From the NCBI GenBank assembly GCA_033961575.1, contig CM066738.1, forward strand, positions 66,067,478-66,131,477: DNA of 64,000 nt. Reading direction: 5' to 3'. The stretch is from Aselliscus stoliczkanus. Lineage: Eukaryota > Chordata > Mammalia > Chiroptera > Hipposideridae. Below the pieces are notes generated by a model. The model saw nothing but the letters and a program-made list of their open reading frames with translations. It did not search any database and was not told where the DNA came from. Made by a program: the position numbers and the translations under genes. Shown here piece by piece: positions 21,276 to 33,199 of this stretch. Numbering within the stretch: the stretch's first letter is position 1; the number at the start of each line of letters is the position of its first letter.

Positions 21276-24200
21276 ATGGCAATAAATACACAGCTATCAA
21301 TAATCACATTAAATGTAAATGTATTAAATGCTCCAATAAAAAGACATAGGGTGGCTGAATGGATAAGAAAGCAAGACCCCAGTATATGCTGTATACAAGA
21401 GACTCACCTCAAATCCAAAGACTCATACAGGCTGAAAGTAAAGGGATGAAGTAAAATATTTCATGCACATGGTACTGAGAAAAAAGCTGGAGTAGCGATA
21501 CTTATATCAGATAAAATGGACTTTAAATTGAAGAATATAACAAAGGACAAAGAAGGACACTTCATAGTAATGAAGGGATCGATCCAACAAGAGGACATAA
21601 CTGTAGGAAACATCTATGCACCTAACATAGGAGCCCCTAAATATATAAAACAGATATTGTCAGACATAAAGACAGAGATCAACAGTAACACTATCATAGT
21701 AGGGGACTTCAACACCCCGCTGTCACTAATGGACAGATCCTCCAGACAGAAAATCAATGTGGAAACAGCGACCTTAAATGACACATTAGACCAGCTGGAT
21801 TTAACAGACATTTTCAGAGCATTTCATCCCAAAGCTACAGAATATACGTTCTTTTCAAGTGCACATGGAACATTTTCTAAGATAGACCACATGTTAGGCC
21901 ACAAAACAAGTCTCAATAAATTTAAGAAGATTGAAATCATTTCAACTGTATTCTCTGACCACAATGCTATAAAACTAGAAATCAATTATAAGAAGAAATC
22001 CGGGAAGCTGACAAATAAATGGAGGCTAAACAATATGCTATTAAATAGTGAGTGGGTCACAAATGAGATCAAGGAGGAAATCAAAAGATACCTCGAGACA
22101 AACGAAAATGAAAACACCACGACCCAAAATCTCTGGGATGCTGCGAAAGCAGTCCTAAGATGGAAGTTTATAGCAGTGCAGGCCTACCTAAAGAAGGAAG
22201 AAAAATCTCAAATCAACAGGTTATCCTTACACCTAAGGGAACTGGAAAAAGAACAGCAAAAGAGGCCCAAGGGGAGTACAAGAAAGGAGATAATAAAGAC
22301 AAGAGCAGAAATAAACAATATAGAGAACAGAAAAACAATTCAAAAGATCAATGAAACCAAGAGTTGGTTTCTTGAGAAGATAAACAAAATTGACAAACCT
22401 CTAGCCAGGCTCATCAAAAAAAAAAGAGAGATAGTACTAAAATTAGCAAAATCAGGAATGAAAGTGGGTAAATGACTACAGACATCACAGAAATACAAAA
22501 AATTCTAAGAAATTACTATGAGCAACTATATGCCAACAAATTTGACAATCTGGAAGAAGTGGATAATTTTCTAGAAGCATACAACCTTCCAAAGCTAACG
22601 CAAGAAGAAACAGAAAATCTAAATACCCTGATTACTACCAAGGAAATTGAATCAGTAATTGACAAGCTCCCAGAAAACAAAAGCCCTGGACCAGACGGCT
22701 TCACAAGTGAATTTTATCAAACATTCAAAAAAGAACTATCACCTATTCTTCTCAAACTATTCCAAAAAATCCAGAAGGAGGGAAGGCTCCCAAACTCTTT
22801 TTATGAAGCCTCTATCACCCTGATTCCAAAACCAGATAAAGACATCACAAAAAAGGAAAACTACAGGCCAATCTCCCTGATGAATATAGATGCAAAAATT
22901 CTCAATAAAATATTAGCAAACAGAATTCAGCAATATATTAAGAAGATCATACATCATGATCAAGTGGGATTCATCCCTAGTGTGCAAGGCTGGTTCAACA
23001 TCCGTAAATCAATTAATGTGATACAAAAGGAAGGATAAAGATCACATGGTCATTTCAATAGATGCAGAAAAAGCATTTGACAAAATCCAACAGCCATTTA
23101 TGTTAAAAACCCTTAGCAAAGTGGGAATACAGGGATCATATCTCAACATAATAAAAGCCATATATGATAAACCTACAGCTAACATCATACTCAATGGGGA
23201 AAAGCTAAAACCATTCCCCTTAAGATCAGGAACAAGACAAGGCTGTCCACTTTCTCCTCTTTTATTCAACATAGTGCTGGAAGTTCTAGCCACAGCAATC
23301 AGGCAACAAAAAGAAATAAAAGGCATCCAAATTGGCAAGGAAGAAGTAAAATTGTCCTTATATGCAGATGACATGATACTGTATATAGAGAACCCCAAAG
23401 ACTCCATCAAAAAACTATTGGAACTGATAGACGAATTCAGTAAAGTAGCAGGATATAAAATCAATGTTCAGAAATTGGTGGCATTTGCATATACCAATAA
23501 TAAACTAATGGAAAGAGAAATTAAGAAAACTTTCCCATTTACAATTGCGTCAAGAACTATAAAATACCTAGGAAGAAATTTAACCAAAGAAGTGAAAGAT
23601 CTGTACTCAGAAAATTATAAGACATTGAAGAAAGAAATCATAGAAGATACAAATAAATGGAAACACCTACCATGCTCATGGATAGGAAGAATTAATATAG
23701 TTAAAATGTCCATACTGCCTAAAGCAATATATAGATTCAATGCAATTCCTATCAAACTACCAAGGGCATTTTTCACAGAAATAGAAAATATAATCCTAAA
23801 GTTTATATGGAATCATAAAAGACCCAGAATAGCCTCCGCAATTCTGAGGAATAAAAACAAAGTCGGGGGGATCACGCTACCAGACATCAAAATCTACTAC
23901 AAGGCCACAGTAATCAAGACAATTTGGTATTGGCATAAAAACGGACACATCGATCAGTGGAACAGAACAGAGAGCCCAGAAATAAATCCAAGCATTTACG
24001 GACAGTTAATCTATGACAAGGGAAGCAAGAATTTACACTGGAGTAAAGATAGTCTATTCAATAAATGGTGCTGGGAAAATTGGACTGACACATGCAAAAA
24101 AATGAAACTGGATCATCTCCTTACGCCTTATACAAGAACAAATTCAAAATGGATTAAAGACTTAAATGTAAGACCTGAAACCATAAAAATCCTAAATGAA

Positions 24201-25091
24201 AATATAGGGAGTACATTTGCAGACATTACCCAGAGCAATATTTTTACTGATACATCCCTACGGGCAAGGGAAGTAAAAGAAAAAATGAACATATGGGATT
24301 ATATCAGACTTAAAAGTTTTTTCACAACAAAGGAAACCATTAATAAAACAAAAAGGAAGCCTACTGAATGGGAGAATATATTTGCCAACGATATATCTGA
24401 TAAGGGGTTAATATCCAAAATTTATAAAACACTCATGAAACTCAACACCAAAAAAACAAACAACCCAATTAGAAAATGGGTAGAAGATATGAAGAGACAT
24501 TTCTCTAAAGAGGACATACAGATGGCCAACAGGCATATGAAAAAAAGTTCAACCTCACTGGTCATTAGGGAAATGCAAGTAAAAACCACCATGAGATACC
24601 ACCTCACTCCAGTCAGAATGGCTATCATCAACAAATCAACAAACAACAAGTGATGGCGGGGCTGTGGGGAAAAGGGGACCCTGCTGCACTTTTGGTGGGA
24701 CTGCAGATTGGTGCAGCCACTATGGAAGTCAGTATGGAGGTATCTCAAAGAACTGGAAATAGAGCTACCGTTTGACCCAGCAATTCCACTCCTAGGTATT
24801 TATCCTGAAAAACCCAAGACACTTATTCAAAAAAAGTTATGCACCCCGATGTTCATAGCAGCACAATTTACAATAGCTAAGACTTGGAAACAACCAAAAT
24901 GCCCGTCAGTAGATGACTGGATTAAGAAACTGTGGTATATTTATACAATGGAGTATTATTCTGCTATAAAGAAGAATGAAATCGTGCCATTTGCAATGAT
25001 ATGGATGGACCTAGAGACTATAATGTTGAGTGAAATAAGTCAGTCAGAGAAGGACAAATACCATATGATCTCACTTATATGTGGAATATGA
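21276..25091 (+). pseudogene. L1 ORF2 (endonuclease–reverse transcriptase), broken
   Basis: Full-length ORF2 of about 1,270 codons in pieces. Endonuclease: QETHL (Glu), GDFNTP and FSDHNA are present. Reverse transcriptase: YADD active site is present (about 23358-23369), preceded by [12 protein letters not shown]. Breaks: Trp to TGA at 21447-21449; a net +2 shift just after the A10 run near 22426-22440; an 11-nt deletion near 23028 relative to L1-2, which shifts the frame back; and Cys to TGA at 24651-24653 in the zinc-knuckle-like motif, where a second Cys has also become Phe (HFWWDC). The frame ends with SLICGI. It cannot make a full protein, so this copy would need ORF2p from another L1 to move. 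Confidence 0.92.
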
Positions 25092-25610
25092 AAAACTGTA
25101 TGAATGAGCAAAGTAAACAGAAACTGTCTCATAGATATAGAGGAAAAATCAGGGTTGCTAATTGGGAGAGGAATGGGGATGAGGGAGAAGGGGAAGGGAT
25201 TAGACAGCAAAAATAGGCAACTACAATATTGCTACTGGGATAGGAAAAACAGTTTGGGGAATATAATTAATAATGTTGTAAATATTCTGTGGAATGTCAG
25301 ATGATCATAGGTCTTGTTAGGGAGACCATTTCATGGATGGAGTAGAGGTTTGATCACTGCGCTGTATTACTAAAGTGGAGGTGGTATACCTACTGTAATT
25401 GAATATATATAGATAGTCACGGGATGTGGATTATACTGTGGAAGAGAGTCAGAGGAAGAGTAATAGATATATATGATATGGGGGGGAGTGGGGTGGTGTA
25501 TTGGGGGTGGGGTGTTGTCACTTTGAGGGGTAAAATGTATAACTATTGCACTGTGTTGTACTCCTGAAACTAATTAAAAATAAAATAAAAAAAAATAAAA
25601 AAAATAAAAT
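25092..25610 (+). other. L1-1 3' UTR and A-rich tail
   Basis: G-rich segment (GGGGGGGAGTGGGGTGG-type, about 25480-25515), the conserved end GTGTTGTACTCCTGAAACTA, then an (AAAAT)n-like tail. The same 3' UTR type is seen in the other younger L1s of the window. Confidence 0.85.
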
Positions 25611-25624
25611 AAAATACATATAAA

Positions 25625-25782
25625 ATAAACATAAAGTAATAAGCCATTAGCATAAAAACATAAAGCAAAAGATGCACATTAAATTGATGAAGAACATAAC
25701 CACATTTATTTAAGAATGTATTCCAATAGCAAAGGAAAATTTCAACAATACAAAAACCACAATTACATTTGCAACAACCTAA
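25625..25782 (-). mobile_element. Hsmar1-type mariner, 5' part
   Basis: The remaining 158 bp of the mariner split by L1-1. It ends in the inverted repeat AACCACAATTACATTTGC..CCTAA, which pairs with the left end at 16259. Confidence 0.9.
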
Positions 25783-25892
25783 TTTGAATTCAAGTGTCAG
25801 AGACTTGCACTGCAGTCATTCATTGACTTCCTTGCAGTATTCTTTTCATGATATAGAACTAGAATTGTGTTTTTAGAGTGCTCAGTAATATT

Positions 25893-26200
25893 TTTTATTA
25901 AATTTATTGGGGTGACATTGGTTAGTAAAATTATGTAGTTTTCTAGTGTACAATTCTATAATAATCACCTATATACTACATTGTGTGTTCATCACTTAAA
26001 GTTAATTCTCCTTCCATCATCATACACTTGAACTCCTTTATCCTCTTCTACCTATTCTCTCTTACCCTCTAGTAACCACTAAACTGTTGTCTGTGTCTAT
26101 GAGTTTTTGCTTGTTTGTTTGTCTTGTTCATTTGTTGCTTTCAGTTTTATATCCCACATATGAGTGAAATCATATGATTCTTGACTTTTTCTGTCCAATT
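25893..26200 (-). mobile_element. Old L1 3' end fragment
   Basis: Same 3' UTR type as 9545-9840 (AATTTATTGGGGTGACATTGG at the left, ATCCCACATATGAGTGAAAT toward the right). Diverged and without ORF. Confidence 0.75.
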
Positions 26201-27257
26201 AAACTATTTTGCCATTTCCCCCAAAACTACTTTATCCATTCTCATAACTCTCTGTTCTATCATTGTGTTGAGGCATTCTGAATGGAATACATAATTGCAG
26301 ATGTGTTGATACATAGACACATAGCAAAGGAAATTATTAATTATTTGTATGTGAATTAAAAATTATGTCTCTTCAGCATAAAAAATTGAATGGTTCTTAA
26401 CATTTGAATGTTAGCTTTCTAAATGAACCAAAACAAAACACTTTTATCTTTAAAATATTGATCTATAGAAATGGGGAAATTATTTGATTTAATTTTCTCC
26501 CATCCATATGTAACTTGTAGGATATGTCATATGGATGAAATAATAATGAAAGATTAGCAGCAAAAATATGGCAAGATGCTAGAAATTCTAAATGGCTTTA
26601 ATAAAATCTTAGGACCTGTCACATCAAGTGCTGTGAACCAGTTCCAGACAGGAAAAAAAAATGAGTGAAAGGCAAACACAAAGGGGTATTGCTTAATAAT
26701 GGAGAATGAGTTTGGCAGATGGTAGACTCCAGTCTCTGCTCCCAAACAGGAGGAGGATAAAGTGGACTTTCCTTTGTAGAAAAGAGTGAAAAGGTCTATA
26801 TCACATTAATAGATGACTGCAGATCTGGGTATACCCTTAACCTTTGTTCGTTACCTCAGCTCTATGATTCTGAAATAGAACCTGTGTGGGATGTATTGGC
26901 AGAGTTTCCTTCTTCATATATTTTGAATAACTATACTGAAAAATCAGTTTTGAATAATTACATTAGAATTCTTACATAATCACTTGCAATTAGTTGTCAC
27001 CATCAGAGAAATTAAGGGAATGTATAAGGTTGTCACACCAATAGGCTACACAGAACTCTTTTATATTGCAAGAGGCCAGTTATATAATTATAACATTTCT
27101 GAGTTGGAGGACACCTTCAGATCCCCTTATTTTTGGAACTCAAGGATATGTTTACTTTTGGGGAAGGATTTTCAACTTTAAAGATAATTTGGATAACATG
27201 AAAACCTTTTGTGCCAAGACAAAACAATAAATAATATTTACTAGTTCCATTATAATG
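26201..27257. other. Unique intergenic sequence
   Basis: No gene or repeat recognised. Confidence 0.45.
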
Positions 27258-27480
27258 ATAAAAGTGAATATTTACTGAGTTCCAGATACTGTTCTAAACA
27301 CTTGGCATATATTAGCACATTTAATCCTTGCAGTCACCATAGATGGATGTAATTTTTATATCGAATTTTTCTGATGGAGAAGCAGAAGCACATGAAGATA
27401 AAATAAATTGCCTAAGAACTGAGATCTGGTGGAACCCTGGATTTGACTCTTGTTCTAGAGCTTATAGCATTTAATGCTGT
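27258..27480 (-). repeat. MIR SINE (ancient)
   Basis: Diverged reverse-oriented MIR: TTTACTGAGTTCCAGATACTG, ATTAGCACATTTAATCC, then a degenerate core and the CCTGGATTTGACTC end. Confidence 0.75.
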
Positions 27481-28327
27481 CTTACCTGTCAGGATTGTAG
27501 AGAGATAAAATAACTGCAAATCTGAAGTATAAACTATTTGCTGGAAGTCAGTTAATCAGTGGAACAGATAATCTAAGGATGCTATCTATGTTGGTGGCAG
27601 TTCTAGATTGAAAACATAAAAATGTTGAATTTGTCACATTTAAATACTGTCCCTATTAGGTATGGAATTGTTGTGTAATAATTTGTCTGGTATTTGTCTC
27701 AGGTTCCCAGCATAGAGCTTGTAAAACTCTTGAAGCTTCCCAAGTAATAGGACTGTCTTTATTATTCATTAGCCCCTTGGATCATATATGAGTTTAGGTT
27801 AATAAGGAGACACATGGCAGGTCCGTATATAGCTTCAGTATGGTTGCCAGAAAGACTGACCTGGAGATTAGAGTATTGGGGCTTTGAGTTAAATCACACA
27901 GACAATGATCCAATCAATCATGCTTAAATAATGAAACAAAAAGAAAACTCTGGACACCAAATCTTAGTGATGCTTCCTGGTTAATGAACATAATGATGTG
28001 CCAAGAGGTTGATGTGCCTTGATTCCACAGACAGGGCACAGAAGCTCTGCCTTTGAGACCCTCCAGAACTCACCCTGTGTGTCTCTTTATTTTGCTGTTC
28101 CTGGGTTGTATTGTTTATAATAAAACTGTAATGATAATTATAGTGCTTTTCTGAGTTCTGTGACACATCCTAGTGAATTATCAAACATTAGGGGCTTGTG
28201 GGAACCCCCCAAGTTTGTAGTCAGTTGGTATGAAGTGAGGGCAGTCTTGGCCCTTTAACTTGTGAGATCTATGTTAACTTCAGGTGATTCATGACGGAAG
28301 TGAATTGAAATACACCAGTTAGGGTTG
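27481..28327. other. Unique intergenic sequence
   Basis: No gene or repeat recognised. Confidence 0.45.
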
Positions 28328-29353
28328 AAAAAGAATAGGGGTGGACTTCCGGTAAAATGGCAGAATAGACAGATGCTGTGCTAACTGCCTCCCAGGATCA
28401 CACCAAAATTACAAACAAATTATACAGCATTTAACCCCGGAGGTCCCCAGAACACTGGAGGAACAGAAACACTAAATGAAGAACTTAAAGAGGAGGCCAT
28501 GTCGGGTCTGGTACGACAGGTGGAGACGAGAGAGGGCGAGCCCCATGAAGGGAAGCCCCAGTCGTAGGAAGCTTCTCTGGTTGGGGGAGAGACCCTCCGG
28601 CTGCACTCCAAGCTCACCAGCCTAGAGTTCCTTTGCCGGGAAGAGGAGTTCTAATATAGCTGGCAGTAAATTAGTGAGTACTCTCTTTCCTCAGCTTGGT
28701 GAGGCTAAGGGCAGCTGGAGAATCAGTGGGGCCGGCGCCTGGGCTTGCTCACCGGTGAGCACTTACCTGGTTACTGGTGGTGGGAGTAGCTGTGTGAGCG
28801 GGGCCCAGGAACCTGCGGGGATGGACTGAACTGAGCACCTTTGGTGCAAAGGCTGGAGGTTTTTGGATTGTTGTTCCCATGGTGTGGAGCCTGCACGCAA
28901 GTGGTATACAGGAGGCCGCCATTTTGTCAGGGTTGGGCCCTCCCATGGAGGATCAGGTCCGAGACCTCACTGGTCTAGTGGAATTGGCGCAGAAGTGCAT
29001 GTGTGCGTGCGCGCGCATGCGGCCTTGGATCTCCACCCTCCACCCGGCTTATACTGCGTTGCCAGGGAAACGCTGGGCGGGTGCCCTCTGGCTCCAACAG
29101 GCTGCTCACTGAGACGTGGAAGTGTGCAAGCTGCCTCGGGTCTCCGCTCTCTGCACTGTGCTTGCAGAGTTGCCAAGCTAGTGATTGGTTGTCGGGCTGC
29201 TTGGCCTGAACTGCGAGCGGCTGATTGGGACAGGCTGAGACTGGGAGTTTTCCTGGGAGTTTTGGGCCGTGAGCTGTGTGCCTGTGTGATCCAGCCAGGG
29301 CTCTCCTGGTGATCTATCTAATACATCAAAGCAACCCCAGAGCGACAGCCAGA

Positions 29354-30224
29354 ATGGGGAAACAAAGAAACATGTCACAAGTAAAAGATCAGAAGAAACC
29401 TCTAGAAATGGAACTAAATGAAACAGAGGGAGCCAACCTTTCAGAGACAGAGTTTAGAACACTGATGATAAGAATGTTTAAGGAACTTAGTGAGGACATA
29501 AAGAAGGATAGGGAAACCATAAAAAACAACCTGCTAGAACTAAAGAATACAGTAACTGAAATGAAAAACACAATCGAAGGAATCACCAGTAGAGCAGATG
29601 AAGCAGAGGAGCGGATTAGCGATTTGGAAGATAAAATAGCAGATATCACCCATTTGGCACAGCAAAAAGACCAAAGAATAAAAAACAATGAAAATAGTTT
29701 AAGAGCCCTATGGGAGAAGATGATATGGAACCACCTCGAATCATAGGAATACCAGAAGGAGAAGAGAAGAAGCAAGGGGTTGAGAATGTATTTGAAAAAA
29801 TAATGACTGAAAACTTCCCTACCCTGGTGAAGGAAATCAACATACATGCCCAGGAAGTGCAGAGGGTTCCAAACAAGCTGAACCCAAACAGGTCCACACC
29901 AAGACACATCATAGTTAAAATGGCAAAGGTTAAAGACAGAGACAGAATCCTAGAGGCTGCAAGAGAAAGATAGCAGGTTACATACAAAGGAACTCCTGTT
30001 AGACTAACAGCTGACTTGTCTACAGAAACTCTGCGGGCCAGAAGGGAATGGCAGGAGATACTCAAAGTGACACAAAAAAAGGCCTACAACCAAGATTGCT
30101 CTACCCAGCATGGCTATCCCTTAAAATTGAAGGAGAAATAAAGAGCTTCTCAGAAAAGAATAAGCTTAAGGAATTCATTACCACCAAGCCAGCATTGCAA
30201 GAAATGTTAAAAGGACTTTTTTAA
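29354..30224 (+). pseudogene. Half-L1 ORF1, broken
   Basis: L1 ORF1p-like: MGKQRNMSQVKDQ start, coiled coil to about residue 118, RRM block (RSTPRHIIVKMAKVKDRDRIL) and C-terminal domain ending MLKGLF. Breaks: a replaced stretch and frameshift near 29715-29745 (WEKMIWNHLES then stop), a CAG-to-TAG change near 29971 after AARER, and a further shift near 30070. Compared with the autonomous L1-1 the protein family is clearly distinct (KPLEMELNETEG versus KLPESVEIEEIE). Confidence 0.88.
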
Positions 30225-30277
30225 ACAAAAGAAAGGTAACAAGCTAACCCAGGGAGACCAGGAATACAAATAACAAA

Positions 30278-30848
30278 ATGGCAATACATATGCACCTATC
30301 AATAATCATTTTAAATGTGAATGTGAAAAGACAGAGAGTGGCTGAGTGGATAAGAAAATACGACCCATGTATATGCTGTTTACAGATGGAATAAGATATT
30401 TCATGCAAATGGAAATGAGAGAAAAAAAAAAGCTGGAGTACCAATACTTATTTTGGAAAAAATAGACTTTAAAATGACTACAATAAAAGACAAAGAAGAG
30501 CACTATAACCCTAATGAACATCTATGCACCCAACATAGGAACTCCTAATTATATATAACAGATTTTGACAGACATAAAGACTGATCAACAGTAACACTAC
30601 CATAGTATGGGACTTCAACACCATTGTCACCAATGGACAGACCCTTTAGACAGAAAATCAACACAGAAAGAGGGCCTTAAATGATACTTTAGATCAGCTG
30701 GACTTCGTTGATATTTTTAGAGCATTTCACCCTGAAAAAACAGAATATACATTCTTCTCAAGTACACATGGGACATTTTCCAAGATAGACCATGTTAGGC
30801 CACAAAACAAGTCTCAGTAAATTTAAGAAATTGAAGTCATATCAAGCA
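30278..30848 (+). pseudogene. Truncated ORF2 endonuclease fragment
   Basis: Starts MAIHMHLSIIILNVN; carries the family deletion (about 30387) that removes the QETHL catalytic-Glu region. Remnants of GDFNTP and of the [15 protein letters not shown] block follow. It stops at the family junction just before the FSDHNA motif, so Asp/His of the active site are also missing. It could never encode a working endonuclease. Confidence 0.85.
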
Positions 30849-31619
30849 GATATAAAGGACAAACTGATGGTTGCTGGCTGGGAGGGAGTGGGGAAGAGGG
30901 AGGGGGGAAGGTTTTGGACAGTGTAGGTGGGACTACAATGTTGTTGCAGGGATATAGGGGCAGTTCTGGGAATGAAATTGATAATGTTGTGAAGAGACTC
31001 TTATGTTGCGTGAAATAAGTCAGGTGGAGAAGGACAGGTACCATGTGATCTCACTTGTGTATGGAGTCTGAAGAGCTGAGTGAATGATCAAAGTAAACAG
31101 ACTCATAGATGTAGAGGAAAAACTGAGGGTTGCTAGTTGGGAGGGGGGTGGGGATGGGGGGAAGGGGAAGGGATTAGACAGAGTAAATAGACAACTACAA
31201 TATTGCCACAGGGATATGAAACACAGTTCAGGGAATATAATAATGTTGTAAAAATTTTGTGGCATGTCAAATAGTCACATGTCTTGTTAGGGAGACCACT
31301 TCATGGATTAGAGGCTTGATCACTGCACTGTACACCTGAAACTGATGTTGTATAGTATTGTATGCCAACTGTAACTGAATATGTGGATGGTCACGGGATG
31401 TGAAGTATACTGTGGAGGGGACTGAGAGGAGTTGTGATAAATATGTATGATATGGGGGGGGAGTGGGGTTGTCACTTTGACGGGTAAAGAGTATAACTAT
31501 TGCCTTGTGTTGTACACCTGAAACTAATAAAATAAATTTAATAAAAAAGAATAGGGGTAAATAAAGATAAACATCAATCATTACTTCGTCACATTTGGTA
31601 ATGAAGCTAAGACTTTATT

Positions 31620-31755
31620 TCTTTTTTTAATGTATAATTTTAAATTTATTTTAAAGCCTCTTGCTTATTATATAGCTATCTTAAGGTTCAGGTAATCATT
31701 TTAATGAAAACTGCCAAAACTTGAATTCAAACCCCATTTGTTCTCTTTATAGATT
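31620..31755 (-). other. Putative 3'-transduced segment
   Basis: Non-L1 sequence lying between the L1 A-rich end and a second poly(A) abutting the target-site duplication. In the element's sense it ends TTAAAATAAATTTAAAATT.. followed by an A-run. This is the expected footprint of read-through past the L1 polyadenylation site at the source locus. Confidence 0.65.
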
Positions 31756-33199
31756 TTTTGTTTGTTTGTTTGTTTTTATTTTAAATCTTCTATTGTGAAA
31801 TAAACATTTCTTTTTAAAATTAGTTTCAGGTGCACAACACAATGCAATAGTTATACTTTTTACCCCTCAAAGTGAAAACCCCTTCCCCCAGTTCGCCATC
31901 CCATTGCTCTGACCCCCCATATCATACATATCTATTACAATTCCTTTGACTCCCTTCCACAGCATACTTTACATCCTGTGACCATCTATATATTCAGTTA
32001 CAGTTGGCATACAATATTATATAACATCAGCATCAGGTATACAGTGCAGTGATGAAACCTCTGCTTCATCCATGAAGTGGTCTCCATAACAAGACATGTG
32101 ACCATCTGACATGCCACAAAATTTTTACAACTTTATTACATTCCCCAAACTGTGTTTCATATCCCTGTGGCAATATTGTAGTTGTCTATTTACGCTGCCT
32201 AGTCCCTTCCCCTTCGCCCTTCTCCCCACCCTCCTCCCAACTATCAACCCTCAGTTTTTCCTCTATATTTATGAGTCTGTTTACTTTGCTTGTTCATTCA
32301 GTTTTTTAGATTCCACATATAAGTGAGATCATATGGTATTTGTCTTTCTCCGACTGACTTATTTCTCTTCAGACTCCATACACAAGTGAGATCACATGGT
32401 ACCTGTCCTTCTGCAACTGACTTAATTTCACGCAACGTAAGAGTCTCTTCACAACATTATCAATTACATTCCCAGAACTGCCCCATATCACTGTGGCAAC
32501 ATTGTAGTCACCCACCTACGCTGTCCAAAACCTTCCCCCTCTCCCTCATCCCCACTCCCTTCCAGCCAGCAACCATCAGTTTTTCCTTTATATCTGCTTG
32601 ATATGATTTCAATCTTCTTAAATTTACTGAGACTTGTTTGGTGGCCTAATGTAGTCTATCTTGGAAAATGTCCCATATGCACTTGAGAAAAATGTATATT
32701 CTGTTGTTTCAGGGTGAAATGCTCTAAAAATATCAGCCAAGTCCAGATGGTCTAACGTGCCATTTAAGGCCCCTCTTTCCGTGTTGATTTTCTGTCTAGA
32801 GGATCTGTCCATTGTTGACAATGGGGTGTTGAAGTCTCCTACTATGGTTGTGTTACTGTTGATCTCTGTCTTTATGTCTGTCAAAATCTGTTATATATAG
32901 TTAGGAGTTCCTATGTTGGGTGCATAGATGTTTATTAGGGTTACAGTGCTATATTTGAAAGCCTATTTTGTCCAAAATAAATACTGCTGCTCCAGCTTTT
33001 TTTCCCCTCATTTCCATTTGCATGAAATATTTTATTCCATCTGTAAACAGCATATACATGTGTCCTATTTTCTTATCCACTCAGCCACTCTCTGTCTTTT
33101 GATTGGAGCATTTAGCCCATTCACATTTAAAATGATTATTGATAGGTGCATATGTATTGCCATTTTGTTATTTGTATTCCTGGGTTAGCTTGTTTACCC

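Larger units (their letters stand above)
17354..25610 (+). mobile_element. Full-length L1 (L1-1), 8.26 kb
   Basis: Complete element from the 5' end GAGGGAGGGG to an A-rich tail (25571-25610), flanked by an exact 14-bp target-site duplication AAAATACATATAAA (17340 and 25611). It holds a 3-kb 5' UTR with four GC-rich monomers, an intact ORF1 (20352-21227), a full-length but broken ORF2 (21276-25091) and a 3' UTR of about 0.5 kb with GT/GA-rich stretches. It inserted in a mariner. Its sequence is nearly the same as L1-2 at 37318-45394 (minus strand) along the whole length, so both belong to one recent subfamily. Confidence 0.95.
28343..31543 (+). mobile_element. Half-L1 copy 1 (complete, 3.2 kb)
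   Basis: Complete non-autonomous L1 derivative flanked by an exact 15-bp target-site duplication AAAAAGAATAGGGGT (28328 and 31544). Order: 5' UTR (28343-29353), broken ORF1 (29354-30224), ORF2 N-terminus (from 30278) carrying the family deletion of about 47 nt near 30387, then at about 30848 a direct junction (ATATCAAGCA|GATATAAAGG) into 3'-end sequence. The 3' end contains two related blocks (about 30848-30985 and 31115-31250), separated by a piece of the ORF2 C-terminal coding tail. No reverse transcriptase sequence is present. It has only one 5' UTR unit where the other copies have about two. Confidence 0.9.

Noticed and set aside
32610..32884. Separate L1 ORF2 endonuclease gene fragment
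   Set aside because: It is the endonuclease stub inside half-L1 copy 2, not an independent gene; the same stub is at 60104-59844 in copy 3.
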